This document shows, piece by piece, positions 1-5,927 of a DNA stretch of 6,403 nucleotides. Below the pieces are notes generated by a model. That model saw only the letters and a program-made list of their open reading frames with translations, had not been told where the DNA came from and made no database searches. Made by a program: the position numbers and the translations under genes. Origin of the DNA: Candidatus Bathyarchaeota archaeon (GTDB taxonomy: Archaea; Thermoproteota; Bathyarchaeia; TCS64). Position 1 is the first letter of the stretch. Every line of letters begins with the position of its first letter. Where the stretch lies: assembly GCA_014730055.1 (NCBI GenBank), contig WJIV01000118.1:1-6403 (forward strand). The letters run 5' to 3'.

Positions 1-111
1 AACCTCGACGCCTTCAAAGGAAAAGAAAACAGCACCAACTGGGGATGGTTCGTAATGGGATCCCACACCATCACCCAAAACGACTACTACGAACTAATAA
101 GAACAAACTAA
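1..111 (+). CDS. 3' end of an unidentified protein gene (partial)
   Basis: The frame is open from the first base and runs 36 codons to a TAA at 109-111. The visible residues include NWGWFVMGSHT and end in NDYYELIRTN. I do not recognise a family in this fragment. Coding status is supported by codon use: 33 of 36 third positions are A or C, and the only three exceptions are Trp and Met codons that allow no choice. This matches the 3' end of the helicase gene in the same window. The gene is convergent with the minus-strand gene ending at 335 and is followed at once by a T-rich tract. The N-terminal part lies outside the window, so function and length cannot be judged. Confidence 0.6.
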   Translation, partial: NLDAFKGKENSTNWGWFVMGSHTITQNDYYELIRTN

Positions 112-126
112 TTTCTCTTTTTTCTT
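111..126 (+). terminator. T-rich archaeal-type terminator
   Basis: Directly after the TAA stop the + strand reads TTTCTCTTTTTTCTTC, with no stem-loop. Archaeal RNA polymerase terminates at oligo-T tracts without a hairpin, so this is a plausible terminator for the partial gene at 1-111. Confidence 0.4.
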
Positions 127-198
127 CGAAGTAATTCTCAAACTTAATTATAACTATAATGCGAGCCACTGGATAATTTCTATTTATTTAAACAATTC

Positions 199-228
199 AT
201 GAAAAAACAGAAAATTTTATGAAAAAAC
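199..228 (-). terminator. Paired T6 runs, possible terminator for the 335-1348 gene
   Basis: The + strand carries the decamer ATGAAAAAAC at 199-208 and again at 219-228, a 10-bp direct repeat with a 20-bp period. Read on the minus strand, downstream of the gene that stops at 335, this is two T6 runs in AT-rich DNA, the usual form of an archaeal terminator. The exact repetition could instead be a two-turn protein-binding site or chance in low-complexity DNA. Confidence 0.3.
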
Positions 229-264
229 TCCATAAATATTATATAACAATATGCGTTAGCCATA

Positions 265-297
265 ATTGCACTAGTCCCACACCGGCACTAGTGTAAT
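265..297. repeat. Hairpin-forming inverted repeat between convergent genes
   Basis: Arms ATTGCACTAGT (265-275) and ACTAGTGTAAT (287-297) pair over 11 bp with one G-U wobble around an 11-nt loop, CCCACACCGGC. Each arm also contains GCACTAGT, itself nearly palindromic, so the element is a direct repeat as well. It is the only strong structure in the gene-free stretch 112-334, which is otherwise AT-rich and shows no ORF. It sits downstream of genes on both strands, so an mRNA 3'-end stabiliser or bidirectional terminator are the simplest readings. A mobile-element remnant is an alternative. No T-run follows immediately on the minus strand. Confidence 0.55.
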
Positions 298-334
298 CGT
301 CCTGTAATAGTGATATAGCGAAAGTATTTTTTTA

Positions 335-1348
335 TTATTTTCTCAGCTCCCGTAGTGGTAGGACAGTAATATCGTAAATATCATTCAGAGTTTCTCCAAG
401 AACTTTGGCTTTTTGTCCCGCATAAAAGAAATAGTCTCCATCTTTAACGTATTTTGAATCTTGGCCACGGTCAAACCCCCTTACGCATCCATTCTTCTCC
501 GAGGCCAACTTTGTTGCATGCGCATAAACATCAAACTGTTTTATGTTCTCCATATTATATCCCTCAGAGTAAAGGAAAATTGTAGGCTTAGCATAATGTT
601 CCCTGTAGTCTATCTGGGAATCTGTGTACCATCTTATCTTGGATAATACATTATGATCCAAAAAACGGGTCTCTACTTTAAAGGGGTAATTCGACCACAC
701 TTTCTCTACAGAGGCTGGTTCAAGCTTTTGATACTCGTCATATAGTTTCTTATCCGTCAAGAATGCGAAGATATCCGCTAAAGAGATAAATGGATTGCAC
801 TCGTCTCCATGAGAATATACCTTTAACTCTGTTTGCGATCTCAGGTCTTCCCACGCATAGGTCTGATTTCCCCTGAAACCATCGAGTAAAAGCTGATCAT
901 CTCGATTTGAAGCATCAGCTGTATAATGCCATGCTGTAACATAGACATAATAGTTTGATAAGGTCCTCAAAAAGTCAAATGTGGGTATTTTTAATTCGGA
1001 GGACCTATACCCGCCCACACTTATTCTCGGATAATCCTTTGGTGGAAGTACAACATAGGAAACGAAAACCGAATCTACATAATCTACCACAGAATCCATT
1101 AAATCGAAACTAATTCTAGTTGCCTTCCCCGGGCCAATCTCATCAAAATATTCCTTAGGAGAAAATGCGCCACAGCACCGAGGCATTCCAAAATCCCGCG
1201 AAATCTCCTCTAGTTTCTCATTGTATCTACATAAAAATCCATCAGCATCGACAAAAGTTACACCACAACCTAAAGGAGTAAAGTGTTTTAACTCACCCTT
1301 AGAAGACCTCTTATAATCTTTTGAATCAAAAGCAGTTAATCTAGCCAT
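335..1348 (-). CDS. RNase H-fold-like protein, DUF3800-reminiscent, with extra C-terminal region
   Basis: This is a 337-residue soluble protein with no signal peptide or membrane segment. I do not recognise it with certainty. Three spaced acidic motifs recall the DUF3800/RNase H-like arrangement: FVDADG near residues 32-37 (D34, D36) at the end of a first strand, LLLDGF near 153-158 (D156), and NPFISLADIFAFL near 185-197 (D192), which resembles the 'LQLAD' helix of DUF3800. If this is right, the protein is a putative metal-dependent nuclease. Residues 200-337 exceed a simple DUF3800 core and match nothing I know. The ATG start has a TATA box about 26-33 bp upstream, so the mRNA is probably leaderless. 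Third codon positions are A/T-rich (24 of the first 30), unlike the neighbouring helicase, which suggests acquisition. The fold call is inference; coding status is solid. Confidence 0.75.
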   Translation of the reverse strand: MARLTAFDSKDYKRSSKGELKHFTPLGCGVTFVDADGFLCRYNEKLEEISRDFGMPRCCGAFSPKEYFDEIGPGKATRISFDLMDSVVDYVDSVFVSYVVLPPKDYPRISVGGYRSSELKIPTFDFLRTLSNYYVYVTAWHYTADASNRDDQLLLDGFRGNQTYAWEDLRSQTELKVYSHGDECNPFISLADIFAFLTDKKLYDEYQKLEPASVEKVWSNYPFKVETRFLDHNVLSKIRWYTDSQIDYREHYAKPTIFLYSEGYNMENIKQFDVYAHATKLASEKNGCVRGFDRGQDSKYVKDGDYFFYAGQKAKVLGETLNDIYDITVLPLRELRK

Positions 1349-1373
1349 CTACTGTATCACAAAAAAATAATTA

Positions 1374-1381
1374 ACTATAAA
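1374..1381 (-). promoter_or_regulatory. TATA box of the 335-1348 gene
   Basis: The minus strand reads TTTATAGT here, centred about 30 bp upstream of the ATG at 1348. At the usual 26-bp archaeal spacing, transcription would start at or within a few bases of the ATG, giving a leaderless mRNA. No GGTG-type site precedes the ATG, which agrees. The identical octamer occurs upstream of the helicase at 3779-3786. Confidence 0.5.
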
Positions 1382-1404
1382 AAAATTTCTGACAATAAGA
1401 AATT
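1379..1404 (-). terminator. Hairpin plus T7, candidate terminator of the helicase gene
   Basis: On the minus strand AATTTCT (1404-1398), a 7-nt loop (TATTGTC) and AGAAATT (1390-1384) form a perfect 7-bp stem running into seven T residues (1385-1379). This lies about 65 nt beyond the helicase stop codon at 1469. The weak AT stem matters less than the T-run in archaea. The T-run overlaps the TATA box of the next gene, so the inverted repeat could instead be an operator just upstream of that promoter. Confidence 0.35.
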
Positions 1405-1468
1405 CTCCCATATATATGAGCTACAAAAAATAAAGATAGAGGAACATTCAAGCATCAAATAAAAAGTT

Positions 1469-3736
1469 CTAGTTTTGTACGTGGTTTATCGCTTCTATTA
1501 ACTCTTTGAGTATGGTTACTGCGGCTTTTTTGTCCAGCGGCTCGTTGTTGTTTCCGCATTTTGATGAGTAGATGCATGATGGGCAGCCTGCTTCGCATTT
1601 ACAGTCCTGTATAAGGTTCAATGTTGTGCTGAGCTGCTCGGGTAGTAGTGAGTATAGTTTTTCTGAGATTCCGACTCCTCCTTTGTATCCGTCGTACACG
1701 AATATTGAGGGCCTCCTGGTGTCTTTGTGGAGCTCTGTGGATACTCCGCCTAGGTCTCTGGTATCGCACATGGCGTGTAGAGGGGATATGGCGATCATGG
1801 CGTGCTCTATGGCGTGCAGTCCTCCTGCCAGGTCAAGGCCAGAGTACCTGATTCCCGATTCTATAGCAGAGGGTAGCGTAAACCAGAATCCTATGGTCCT
1901 GAAGTTCAGTGGAGGTAGGTCCAGGGGGAGCTGATCTACCTTCTCATCATAACGCATCTTCCTGTACTCCTTGTAGTACTCTGTAACGCTTACTTTACCT
2001 AAACCTGAGTCAACCCCATAGCTGTTCTCAGCTATTTTTTCATCTACGTAGATCTCCACCGTCTTCAGAGTATCCGTGTAGTAGCCATCATCGGTTTCCT
2101 CTACGTGGGCCACGTTCCTCTCGAGGTCAAGCTGCTTTACAAGGTAAGGCTCCCCCCGGTGAAGCAGAACCGCGCCTTCATGCGCCTCCCGGTACGCCTG
2201 GGTTATATCCATGGTCTCAAGAACCTTTTTCCCATGGTAGACCGTGATGGTACGATCGGATATGCTGTTCAGCTTGACCTTTGTCTCCGGACGGCCAGGC
2301 CCAGAGTAGGCGTACCCCTTCCTGTTTTTCCTTACCAGTCCCTGTTCCAGCAACTCCTCAACAGCTTCCCTGTAGCCTGCCCCAAAGTACTCACTATCTT
2401 CATCTGTCAAATTCAGTTCCTTTGAAGCACACATGACGTGCCCCGTGGTAATGTACGGGTTATCCAGGTTGATGACCGCGTTCTCTGGGCTCCTCCTGAA
2501 GAAATCCTTGGGATGGTTCATGAAGTACTGGTCTAGTGGATTATTGAAGGCAACGAGAAACACCACCGAGTCATCGATGAGACGCCCAGCCCTGCCCGCC
2601 TGCTGCCAAGTGGATATCACCGTACCCGGGTACCCTGACATTATAACACAGTCCAGTGAGCCGATGTCGATCCCAAGCTCAAGGGCATTAGTCGTAACTA
2701 CGCCGGAGATCTCACGCTGCTTCAGCCCCCTCTCAATCTTCCTCCTCTCCTCCGGCAGGTACCCCGCCCTGTACGAGTGCACCCTCTCGGCCAGCTCGGG
2801 GTCATAGCCTGAGAGGTCCTGCTTAACCCAGAGAGCAATTAGCTCAGCCATCTTCCGGGAAGGAGCGAAGCAGAGCGTCTGGAAACCCTGCTTCACGCAG
2901 TACCCCATGAGCATCCTGGTCTCCTGGTGAGGAGATCTCCGGGTAAGATCATCATCACTAAAGGGTGGGTTCCAGAAAACGAAGCTCTTGGCCCCGGACT
3001 CCGAGCTATCCTCCGATACCACGTGAAACCTCTTACCCACCAGCTTCTCAGAGTGCTCCTCAGGGTTAGCAATCGTGGCAGAGGAGAGGATATACTGGGG
3101 AGAGGAACCATAATGGTCACAGATCCTGTTGATCCTCCGAAAAAGTAACGCGACATGCGAACCGAAGACCCCGCGATACATGTGGGACTCGTCAACTATG
3201 ATAAACCTCAGATTCGAGAAAAACCTCCTCCACAAATGATTCCAGGGAAGATAATAGTGCAGCCCATAAGGATTCGTTAAAATTATCCTCGAATTCTCCC
3301 GAATGGTCCTCCTGTCATTCCTCGACGTGTCCCCATCATAGATCCTGGGGTTTACACGGATCCCCGTCTCCATCTCCATTATAGAAAGTGTGTTCAACTG
3401 ATCATTCTCAAGAGCCTTCATGGGGTAAACGTAAAGAGCCCTGGCCTCCCCGTCCCTCATAAGGGCCTCAAAAACGGGTAGATTGAACGCCAGGGTCTTA
3501 CCAGAGGCAGTAGGCGTCGCGATAACAACATTCTCCCCCCTCCTAATCCTGTTCACAGCCTCAGCCTGATGCCTGTACAGCTTGATGAAGCGATTATCAA
3601 GATACTGCCTGAGCGGACCAGGAAGAGAATAATCCAACCTACCCTGAACCTCTCTCTTCGAGGGCAAAAACTCGATGTGCTCGATCTGATTCTTATACCC
3701 ATCTAAATTTACTAGCCCCTCAATAAACGAATCCAT
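1469..3736 (-). CDS. SF2 DNA helicase with C-terminal DUF1998/MZB domain (MrfA/YprA-Hrq1 family)
   Basis: A 755-residue ATP-dependent helicase. All SF2 motifs are visible: YRHQAEAV Q-like motif (54-61), Walker A ATPTASGKT (73-81), DESH box (182-185), SSAT motif III (218-221), motif IV TLCFAPSR (287-294), motif V TTNALELGIDIG (348-359), and QQAGRAGR motif VI (378-385). The C-terminus has the DUF1998/MZB signature: CDTRDLGG (657-664), YDGYKGGVGISE (681-692) and a cysteine cluster at C712, C714, C718, C721 and C727 followed by GNNN. Length and layout match MrfA (YprA), a 3'-5' helicase of mitomycin-lesion repair; a function in DNA repair is inferred by family. No MrfB exonuclease gene is adjacent. 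I chose the ATG at 3736 over a TTG at 3797-3799 because the 21 extra residues are unlike the family N-terminus and overlie the likely promoter. Third-position base use changes drastically from 5' to 3'. Confidence 0.93.
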   Translation of the reverse strand: MDSFIEGLVNLDGYKNQIEHIEFLPSKREVQGRLDYSLPGPLRQYLDNRFIKLYRHQAEAVNRIRRGENVVIATPTASGKTLAFNLPVFEALMRDGEARALYVYPMKALENDQLNTLSIMEMETGIRVNPRIYDGDTSRNDRRTIRENSRIILTNPYGLHYYLPWNHLWRRFFSNLRFIIVDESHMYRGVFGSHVALLFRRINRICDHYGSSPQYILSSATIANPEEHSEKLVGKRFHVVSEDSSESGAKSFVFWNPPFSDDDLTRRSPHQETRMLMGYCVKQGFQTLCFAPSRKMAELIALWVKQDLSGYDPELAERVHSYRAGYLPEERRKIERGLKQREISGVVTTNALELGIDIGSLDCVIMSGYPGTVISTWQQAGRAGRLIDDSVVFLVAFNNPLDQYFMNHPKDFFRRSPENAVINLDNPYITTGHVMCASKELNLTDEDSEYFGAGYREAVEELLEQGLVRKNRKGYAYSGPGRPETKVKLNSISDRTITVYHGKKVLETMDITQAYREAHEGAVLLHRGEPYLVKQLDLERNVAHVEETDDGYYTDTLKTVEIYVDEKIAENSYGVDSGLGKVSVTEYYKEYRKMRYDEKVDQLPLDLPPLNFRTIGFWFTLPSAIESGIRYSGLDLAGGLHAIEHAMIAISPLHAMCDTRDLGGVSTELHKDTRRPSIFVYDGYKGGVGISEKLYSLLPEQLSTTLNLIQDCKCEAGCPSCIYSSKCGNNNEPLDKKAAVTILKELIEAINHVQN

Positions 3737-3778
3737 ACACCAAACACAAGCCCGATACCCTATACTACAGACAATAAC

Positions 3779-3786
3779 ACTATAAA
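3779..3786 (-). promoter_or_regulatory. Candidate TATA box of the helicase gene
   Basis: The minus strand reads TTTATAGT, centred about 46 bp upstream of the ATG at 3736, predicting a start of transcription near 3756 and a leader of about 20 nt. The octamer is identical to the one preceding the 335-1348 gene. A second, weaker TAGTATAG at 3761-3768 would give a leaderless transcript. A GGTG at 3741-3738 is only one base from the ATG and is probably too close to act as a ribosome site. Readthrough from abiEii, which ends 85 bp upstream, is also possible. Confidence 0.35.
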
Positions 3787-3821
3787 GCAAACGAAGCAAA
3801 GATCCAGTTCCTTCACTTTCT

Positions 3822-4622
3822 TCAAAGTTTCTTATTGTATCTCTCGATATTTTTCAATATAGCCTGTAGATAATCTAGTGTGTCCGTATAAACAGATGTG
3901 AAATCTGGTAGTTCTCGAAGCTGATGCCTTAGACTATTTACCCAGGCTTGCTCGAAGTACTGTCTTCTCCTATTAAGACTGACAATGTCAAAGGAAACCT
4001 CCTTGAACTGGAATTTCCTGCTTATGATCTCAGGGTCCTCAAGGCCCAGTCCCTTTAATCTCCAGACGTCATAAAGGTCTCTGGGTCTTGTTCGTTCAAA
4101 AAGTGCCCTAATCTTCTCGGAGAGGACCTCCTCGAGCCTGTATGAGAGAATCTCTGACCTAAGTTGATCTGAGTAAGGATGAATGATCTCCCTCAGTTGC
4201 GGCCTAACCAGAATAGTCTCACTGCTTGGGGCTGTAAAATCCAACTTAATTCTTAGAGGATTGCCGGATGTTCGCAGGATCCTAAAATATGTGCTAACTG
4301 TAAACCCATTTGTAACTCTCTGCAGCCTAAAATCCTCCAGAAAGCTGACCCCGCTCTCCTCTTCAGCGTCCCTCAATGCCCCTCCAAGTACATTATTGAC
4401 CTCGTCTTGAGTATAACTCTCCATCAGGGTGAAGTCGAGATCGTCAGAGAAACGGTAACCCTCCATGTAGACTTTTCTTATGCCCGTACCACCCTTAAGA
4501 GCCATTTTCATCTTACCGGATAAGGCATCTAGAAGCCAGTTCTGTGCGTAATCACGCTCGATAGAGCTGACTGGAACCCCGTTTTCTCTTGCTTTTTCTC
4601 TGAACTCGTAGCCGGGAATCAA
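3822..4622 (-). CDS. abiEii: AbiEii-type nucleotidyltransferase toxin (type IV toxin-antitoxin)
   Basis: A 266-residue DUF1814 nucleotidyltransferase. Key motifs are intact: KGGTGIRK (43-50), FSDDLDF with D61/D63 as the metal-binding pair (58-64), a third acidic residue at D128 in IKLDFTA, and the family signature SEKIRALFERTRPRDLYDVW (168-187). Characterised relatives (AbiEii of Streptococcus, mycobacterial MenT) are toxins that bind or transfer nucleotides, in MenT onto tRNA, and halt growth during phage infection. All catalytic residues are present, so the toxin is probably active. The start is TTG at 4622, overlapping the antitoxin stop in the 4-nt string TTGA and preceded by a GGTGA ribosome site with 6-nt spacing. 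The next in-frame ATG, at residue 38, would remove the N-terminal helices. The overlap implies translational coupling with abiEi. Confidence 0.93.
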   Translation of the reverse strand: MIPGYEFREKARENGVPVSSIERDYAQNWLLDALSGKMKMALKGGTGIRKVYMEGYRFSDDLDFTLMESYTQDEVNNVLGGALRDAEEESGVSFLEDFRLQRVTNGFTVSTYFRILRTSGNPLRIKLDFTAPSSETILVRPQLREIIHPYSDQLRSEILSYRLEEVLSEKIRALFERTRPRDLYDVWRLKGLGLEDPEIISRKFQFKEVSFDIVSLNRRRQYFEQAWVNSLRHQLRELPDFTSVYTDTLDYLQAILKNIERYNKKL

Positions 4623-5371
4623 GCGAGTTCACCGGGATCAATGTTTATATTAAGCCTCCACCGGCTGTCAGGTTCTCCCTCGTGAGGCATGGTTGGGTCA
4701 AGGTAAAGGTAGTTCCTTGAAGTGACCTCCGGTAGAGATATCGGTATATTATACAATTCGCACAGGTAGCCAAGCCTCCTTATCACACCGGTGTTCTTTA
4801 TCCTCCGAGAGTACTCCTCCAGGGTCTCGAGGTCAAATTCGCCCCCATGCTCCTGGAGACCCTTCGCTGGCTCAGATACCCCTCCGCAGTACTCTGGATG
4901 ATCCAGGCAGTCGATAATCGTCTTCTCCCTGTCCGTTACCTTCACCTGAGTGTCCTCTACCCAGACAGTCTTTACGCCAAAGAACTTGTAGTCAGTAATC
5001 CTGACTATCCGGTACCTGACACCAAATATGGTTAGATCTTGCTTTTTCCTCCTTGAGGTAGTCTGGACAAATACCGTTCCCGGGATCTGCTCCGTTAATC
5101 CATGGTAGTCTAGCGCTGACCAGTAGGCTATAGCGTGGGGGTCTACCAGCACCGAGCCTATCACGTACTCGTCCAGGGTATACTCCCCCTTCCTGCTTGT
5201 CTGAGGGATAACAATATACTTCCCCCGTTCCAGACGTTCTACAGCTCCATCAGATTCCAGGCGGTGAAGGAAAACCCTCAAGCTCTCCCGGTCCATATCA
5301 AGCTCCTCCTCTGCTTCTTCTACTGTAAAAGCTCTCTTCCTCGCAAGCTCAACAGGGACCCTTCTTCCCAA
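4619..5371 (-). CDS. abiEi: AbiEi-type antitoxin and transcriptional autorepressor
   Basis: A 250-residue protein with an N-terminal winged helix-turn-helix (about residues 13-56; the recognition-helix region is near RESLRVFLHRL) and a C-terminal AbiEi domain containing YWSALDYHGLTEQIP (83-97), the TTSRRKKQ segment, and a V-x-D-R-E-K-T-I-I-D-C motif (145-155). In characterised AbiE systems this protein neutralises AbiEii without direct contact (type IV) and represses its own operon by binding inverted repeats in the promoter. The start is TTG at 5371: the frame upstream is closed by a TAA 18 bases away with no other start codon, and AAGGTG sits 7 bases before it. A later Met at residue 26 would break the wHTH. 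The gene ends in a TTGA overlap with abiEii. Codon use is mixed along its length, unlike the helicase. Confidence 0.92.
   Translation of the reverse strand: MGRRVPVELARKRAFTVEEAEEELDMDRESLRVFLHRLESDGAVERLERGKYIVIPQTSRKGEYTLDEYVIGSVLVDPHAIAYWSALDYHGLTEQIPGTVFVQTTSRRKKQDLTIFGVRYRIVRITDYKFFGVKTVWVEDTQVKVTDREKTIIDCLDHPEYCGGVSEPAKGLQEHGGEFDLETLEEYSRRIKNTGVIRRLGYLCELYNIPISLPEVTSRNYLYLDPTMPHEGEPDSRWRLNINIDPGELA
4629..4633 (-). promoter_or_regulatory. Ribosome binding site fixing the abiEii TTG start
   Basis: The minus strand carries GGTGA within the last codons of abiEi, six bases before the TTG at 4622-4620. This is the canonical archaeal Shine-Dalgarno and is the main reason for accepting the TTG start. 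Confidence 0.65.
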
Positions 5372-5373
5372 TC

Positions 5374-5415
5374 TTATACACCTTAGTTAACAAAACTGTT
5401 AATTATGGTGTATAA
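5374..5415. promoter_or_regulatory. 42-bp imperfect palindrome, probable AbiEi operator
   Basis: TTATACACC (5374-5382) mirrors GGTGTATAA (5407-5415) perfectly. After one mismatch the inner arms TTAGTTAAC (5383-5391) and GTTAATTAT (5398-5406) continue the symmetry over eight more pairs with one G-T, around a 6-bp centre AAAACT. One outer arm overlaps a TATA box and the other contains the GGTG ribosome site, two bases short of the TTG start. AbiEi proteins are known to bind inverted repeats in their own promoters, so this is the natural operator. Confidence 0.65.
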
Positions 5416-5417
5416 AA
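5410..5417 (-). promoter_or_regulatory. Candidate TATA box of the abiE operon
   Basis: The minus strand reads TTTTATAC, centred about 42 bp upstream of the TTG start. It predicts initiation near 5387 and a leader of about 16 nt carrying AAGGTG (5384-5379). It lies in the outer arm of the palindrome, so a bound repressor would block TBP. Confidence 0.5.
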
Positions 5418-5422
5418 CTGAG

Positions 5423-5431
5423 AAATATAAG
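5423..5431 (-). promoter_or_regulatory. Alternative TATA box of the abiE operon
   Basis: The minus strand reads CTTATATTT, a good archaeal TATA match lying just outside the palindrome. Initiation would fall near 5401, inside the palindrome. I cannot decide between this and the TTTTATAC box at 5410-5417. Confidence 0.35.
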
Positions 5432-5507
5432 GATTATCCTAGAAAAACTTAATACTTTTCTATAATGAAAACTTCGTCTAATAGATCCCTTTTTTGATAA
5501 TATGAGT

Positions 5508-5828
5508 TCAACTCGTCTTTTTTGTCCACCTGTTTTTATCTCTTTGTGAGTACTTGTCTATGACCTCTTCTAGCTGCTTATCCAGGTCTACCTCGTAGTA
5601 GTTAGCAATACATATCAAACTGAAAAACACATCAGCGAGCCCTAGGCCGAGGCTCTTAGCCTCCTCAGTCTCCTTCTTCCTCTTGATCTTCTCCCTGTGA
5701 TTAATCTCCCTGGCAAGCTCCCCCACCTCCTCCGTCAGGCTCGCCAGCATGGACAGGGGAGGCCAGTAACCCTCCTCAAACTGGTTAATCCACTCATCCA
5801 CCCGCTCCTGGGCCTCAACGATCCTCAT
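5508..5828 (-). CDS. MazG-like (YpjD-type) nucleotide pyrophosphohydrolase, one motif acid replaced
   Basis: A 106-residue all-alpha NTP pyrophosphohydrolase of the short dimeric MazG-like group, resembling Bacillus YpjD: FEEGYWPPLSML (17-28), LTEEVGELAREINHR (31-45), ANYYEVDLDKQLEE (75-88) and a KYSQRDKNRW tail (92-101). Such enzymes hydrolyse (d)NTPs to NMP and pyrophosphate and sanitise nucleotide pools. The E-x-x-E...E-x-x-D metal motif is E34, E37, then G63, D66: the third acid, normally Glu in an 'ELAD/EIGD' context, is Gly (codon GGG, one transition from GAG). Activity may be reduced or lost. The ATG at 5828 is the only sensible start. No GGTG-type site precedes it, so the mRNA may be leaderless, but only a weak TATA-like sequence (near 5852-5858) is visible. 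Third positions are G/T-rich early (23/30) and A/C-leaning late (17/30). Confidence 0.9.
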   Translation of the reverse strand: MRIVEAQERVDEWINQFEEGYWPPLSMLASLTEEVGELAREINHREKIKRKKETEEAKSLGLGLADVFFSLICIANYYEVDLDKQLEEVIDKYSQRDKNRWTKKTS

Positions 5829-5927
5829 GCAACCAACTCAGCCTGAATACCTATTAATGATACGCATTCAAGAAACCAAGTCTTTTATCAAAACCTGAAC
5901 AACAACATAATAATATCAGATGATTCT
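5829..5927. promoter_or_regulatory. Divergent promoter region between the MazG-like gene and the 5928 gene
   Basis: These 99 bp separate two divergently transcribed genes. On the + strand CTTTTATCA (5882-5890 region) lies about 43 bp before the ATG at 5928, consistent with a TATA box and a leader near 17 nt without an obvious Shine-Dalgarno. On the minus strand only a weak ATTAATAG-like box is found at suitable spacing for the MazG-like gene. No clear operator symmetry is visible. Confidence 0.3.

Noticed and set aside
112..334. Possible RNA gene, CRISPR or insertion sequence in the gene-free left gap
   Set aside because: No cloverleaf, no regularly spaced repeats beyond one decamer pair, no transposase remnant and no target-site duplication could be seen; only T-runs and one hairpin are supported.
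461..646. 61-codon + strand frame opposite the 335-1348 gene
   Set aside because: It is antisense to a long, promoter-backed gene and has no signals of its own.
1572..2807. Several + strand open frames of 67-124 codons opposite the helicase
   Set aside because: They are antisense to conserved helicase sequence, have no promoter or ribosome site, and their translations show Cys/Ser/Trp-rich shadow composition.
2893..3195. 100-codon open frame on the minus strand inside the helicase gene
   Set aside because: It lies in another frame of a helicase whose conserved motifs run straight through the region; Ser/Gly/Arg-rich composition is typical of a shadow frame.
3737..3799. N-terminal extension of the helicase from a TTG at 3797-3799
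   Set aside because: The 21 extra residues (Cys- and Val-rich) do not resemble the family N-terminus, the start is a TTG, and the DNA holds the likely promoter. The ATG at 3736 gives the usual family length.
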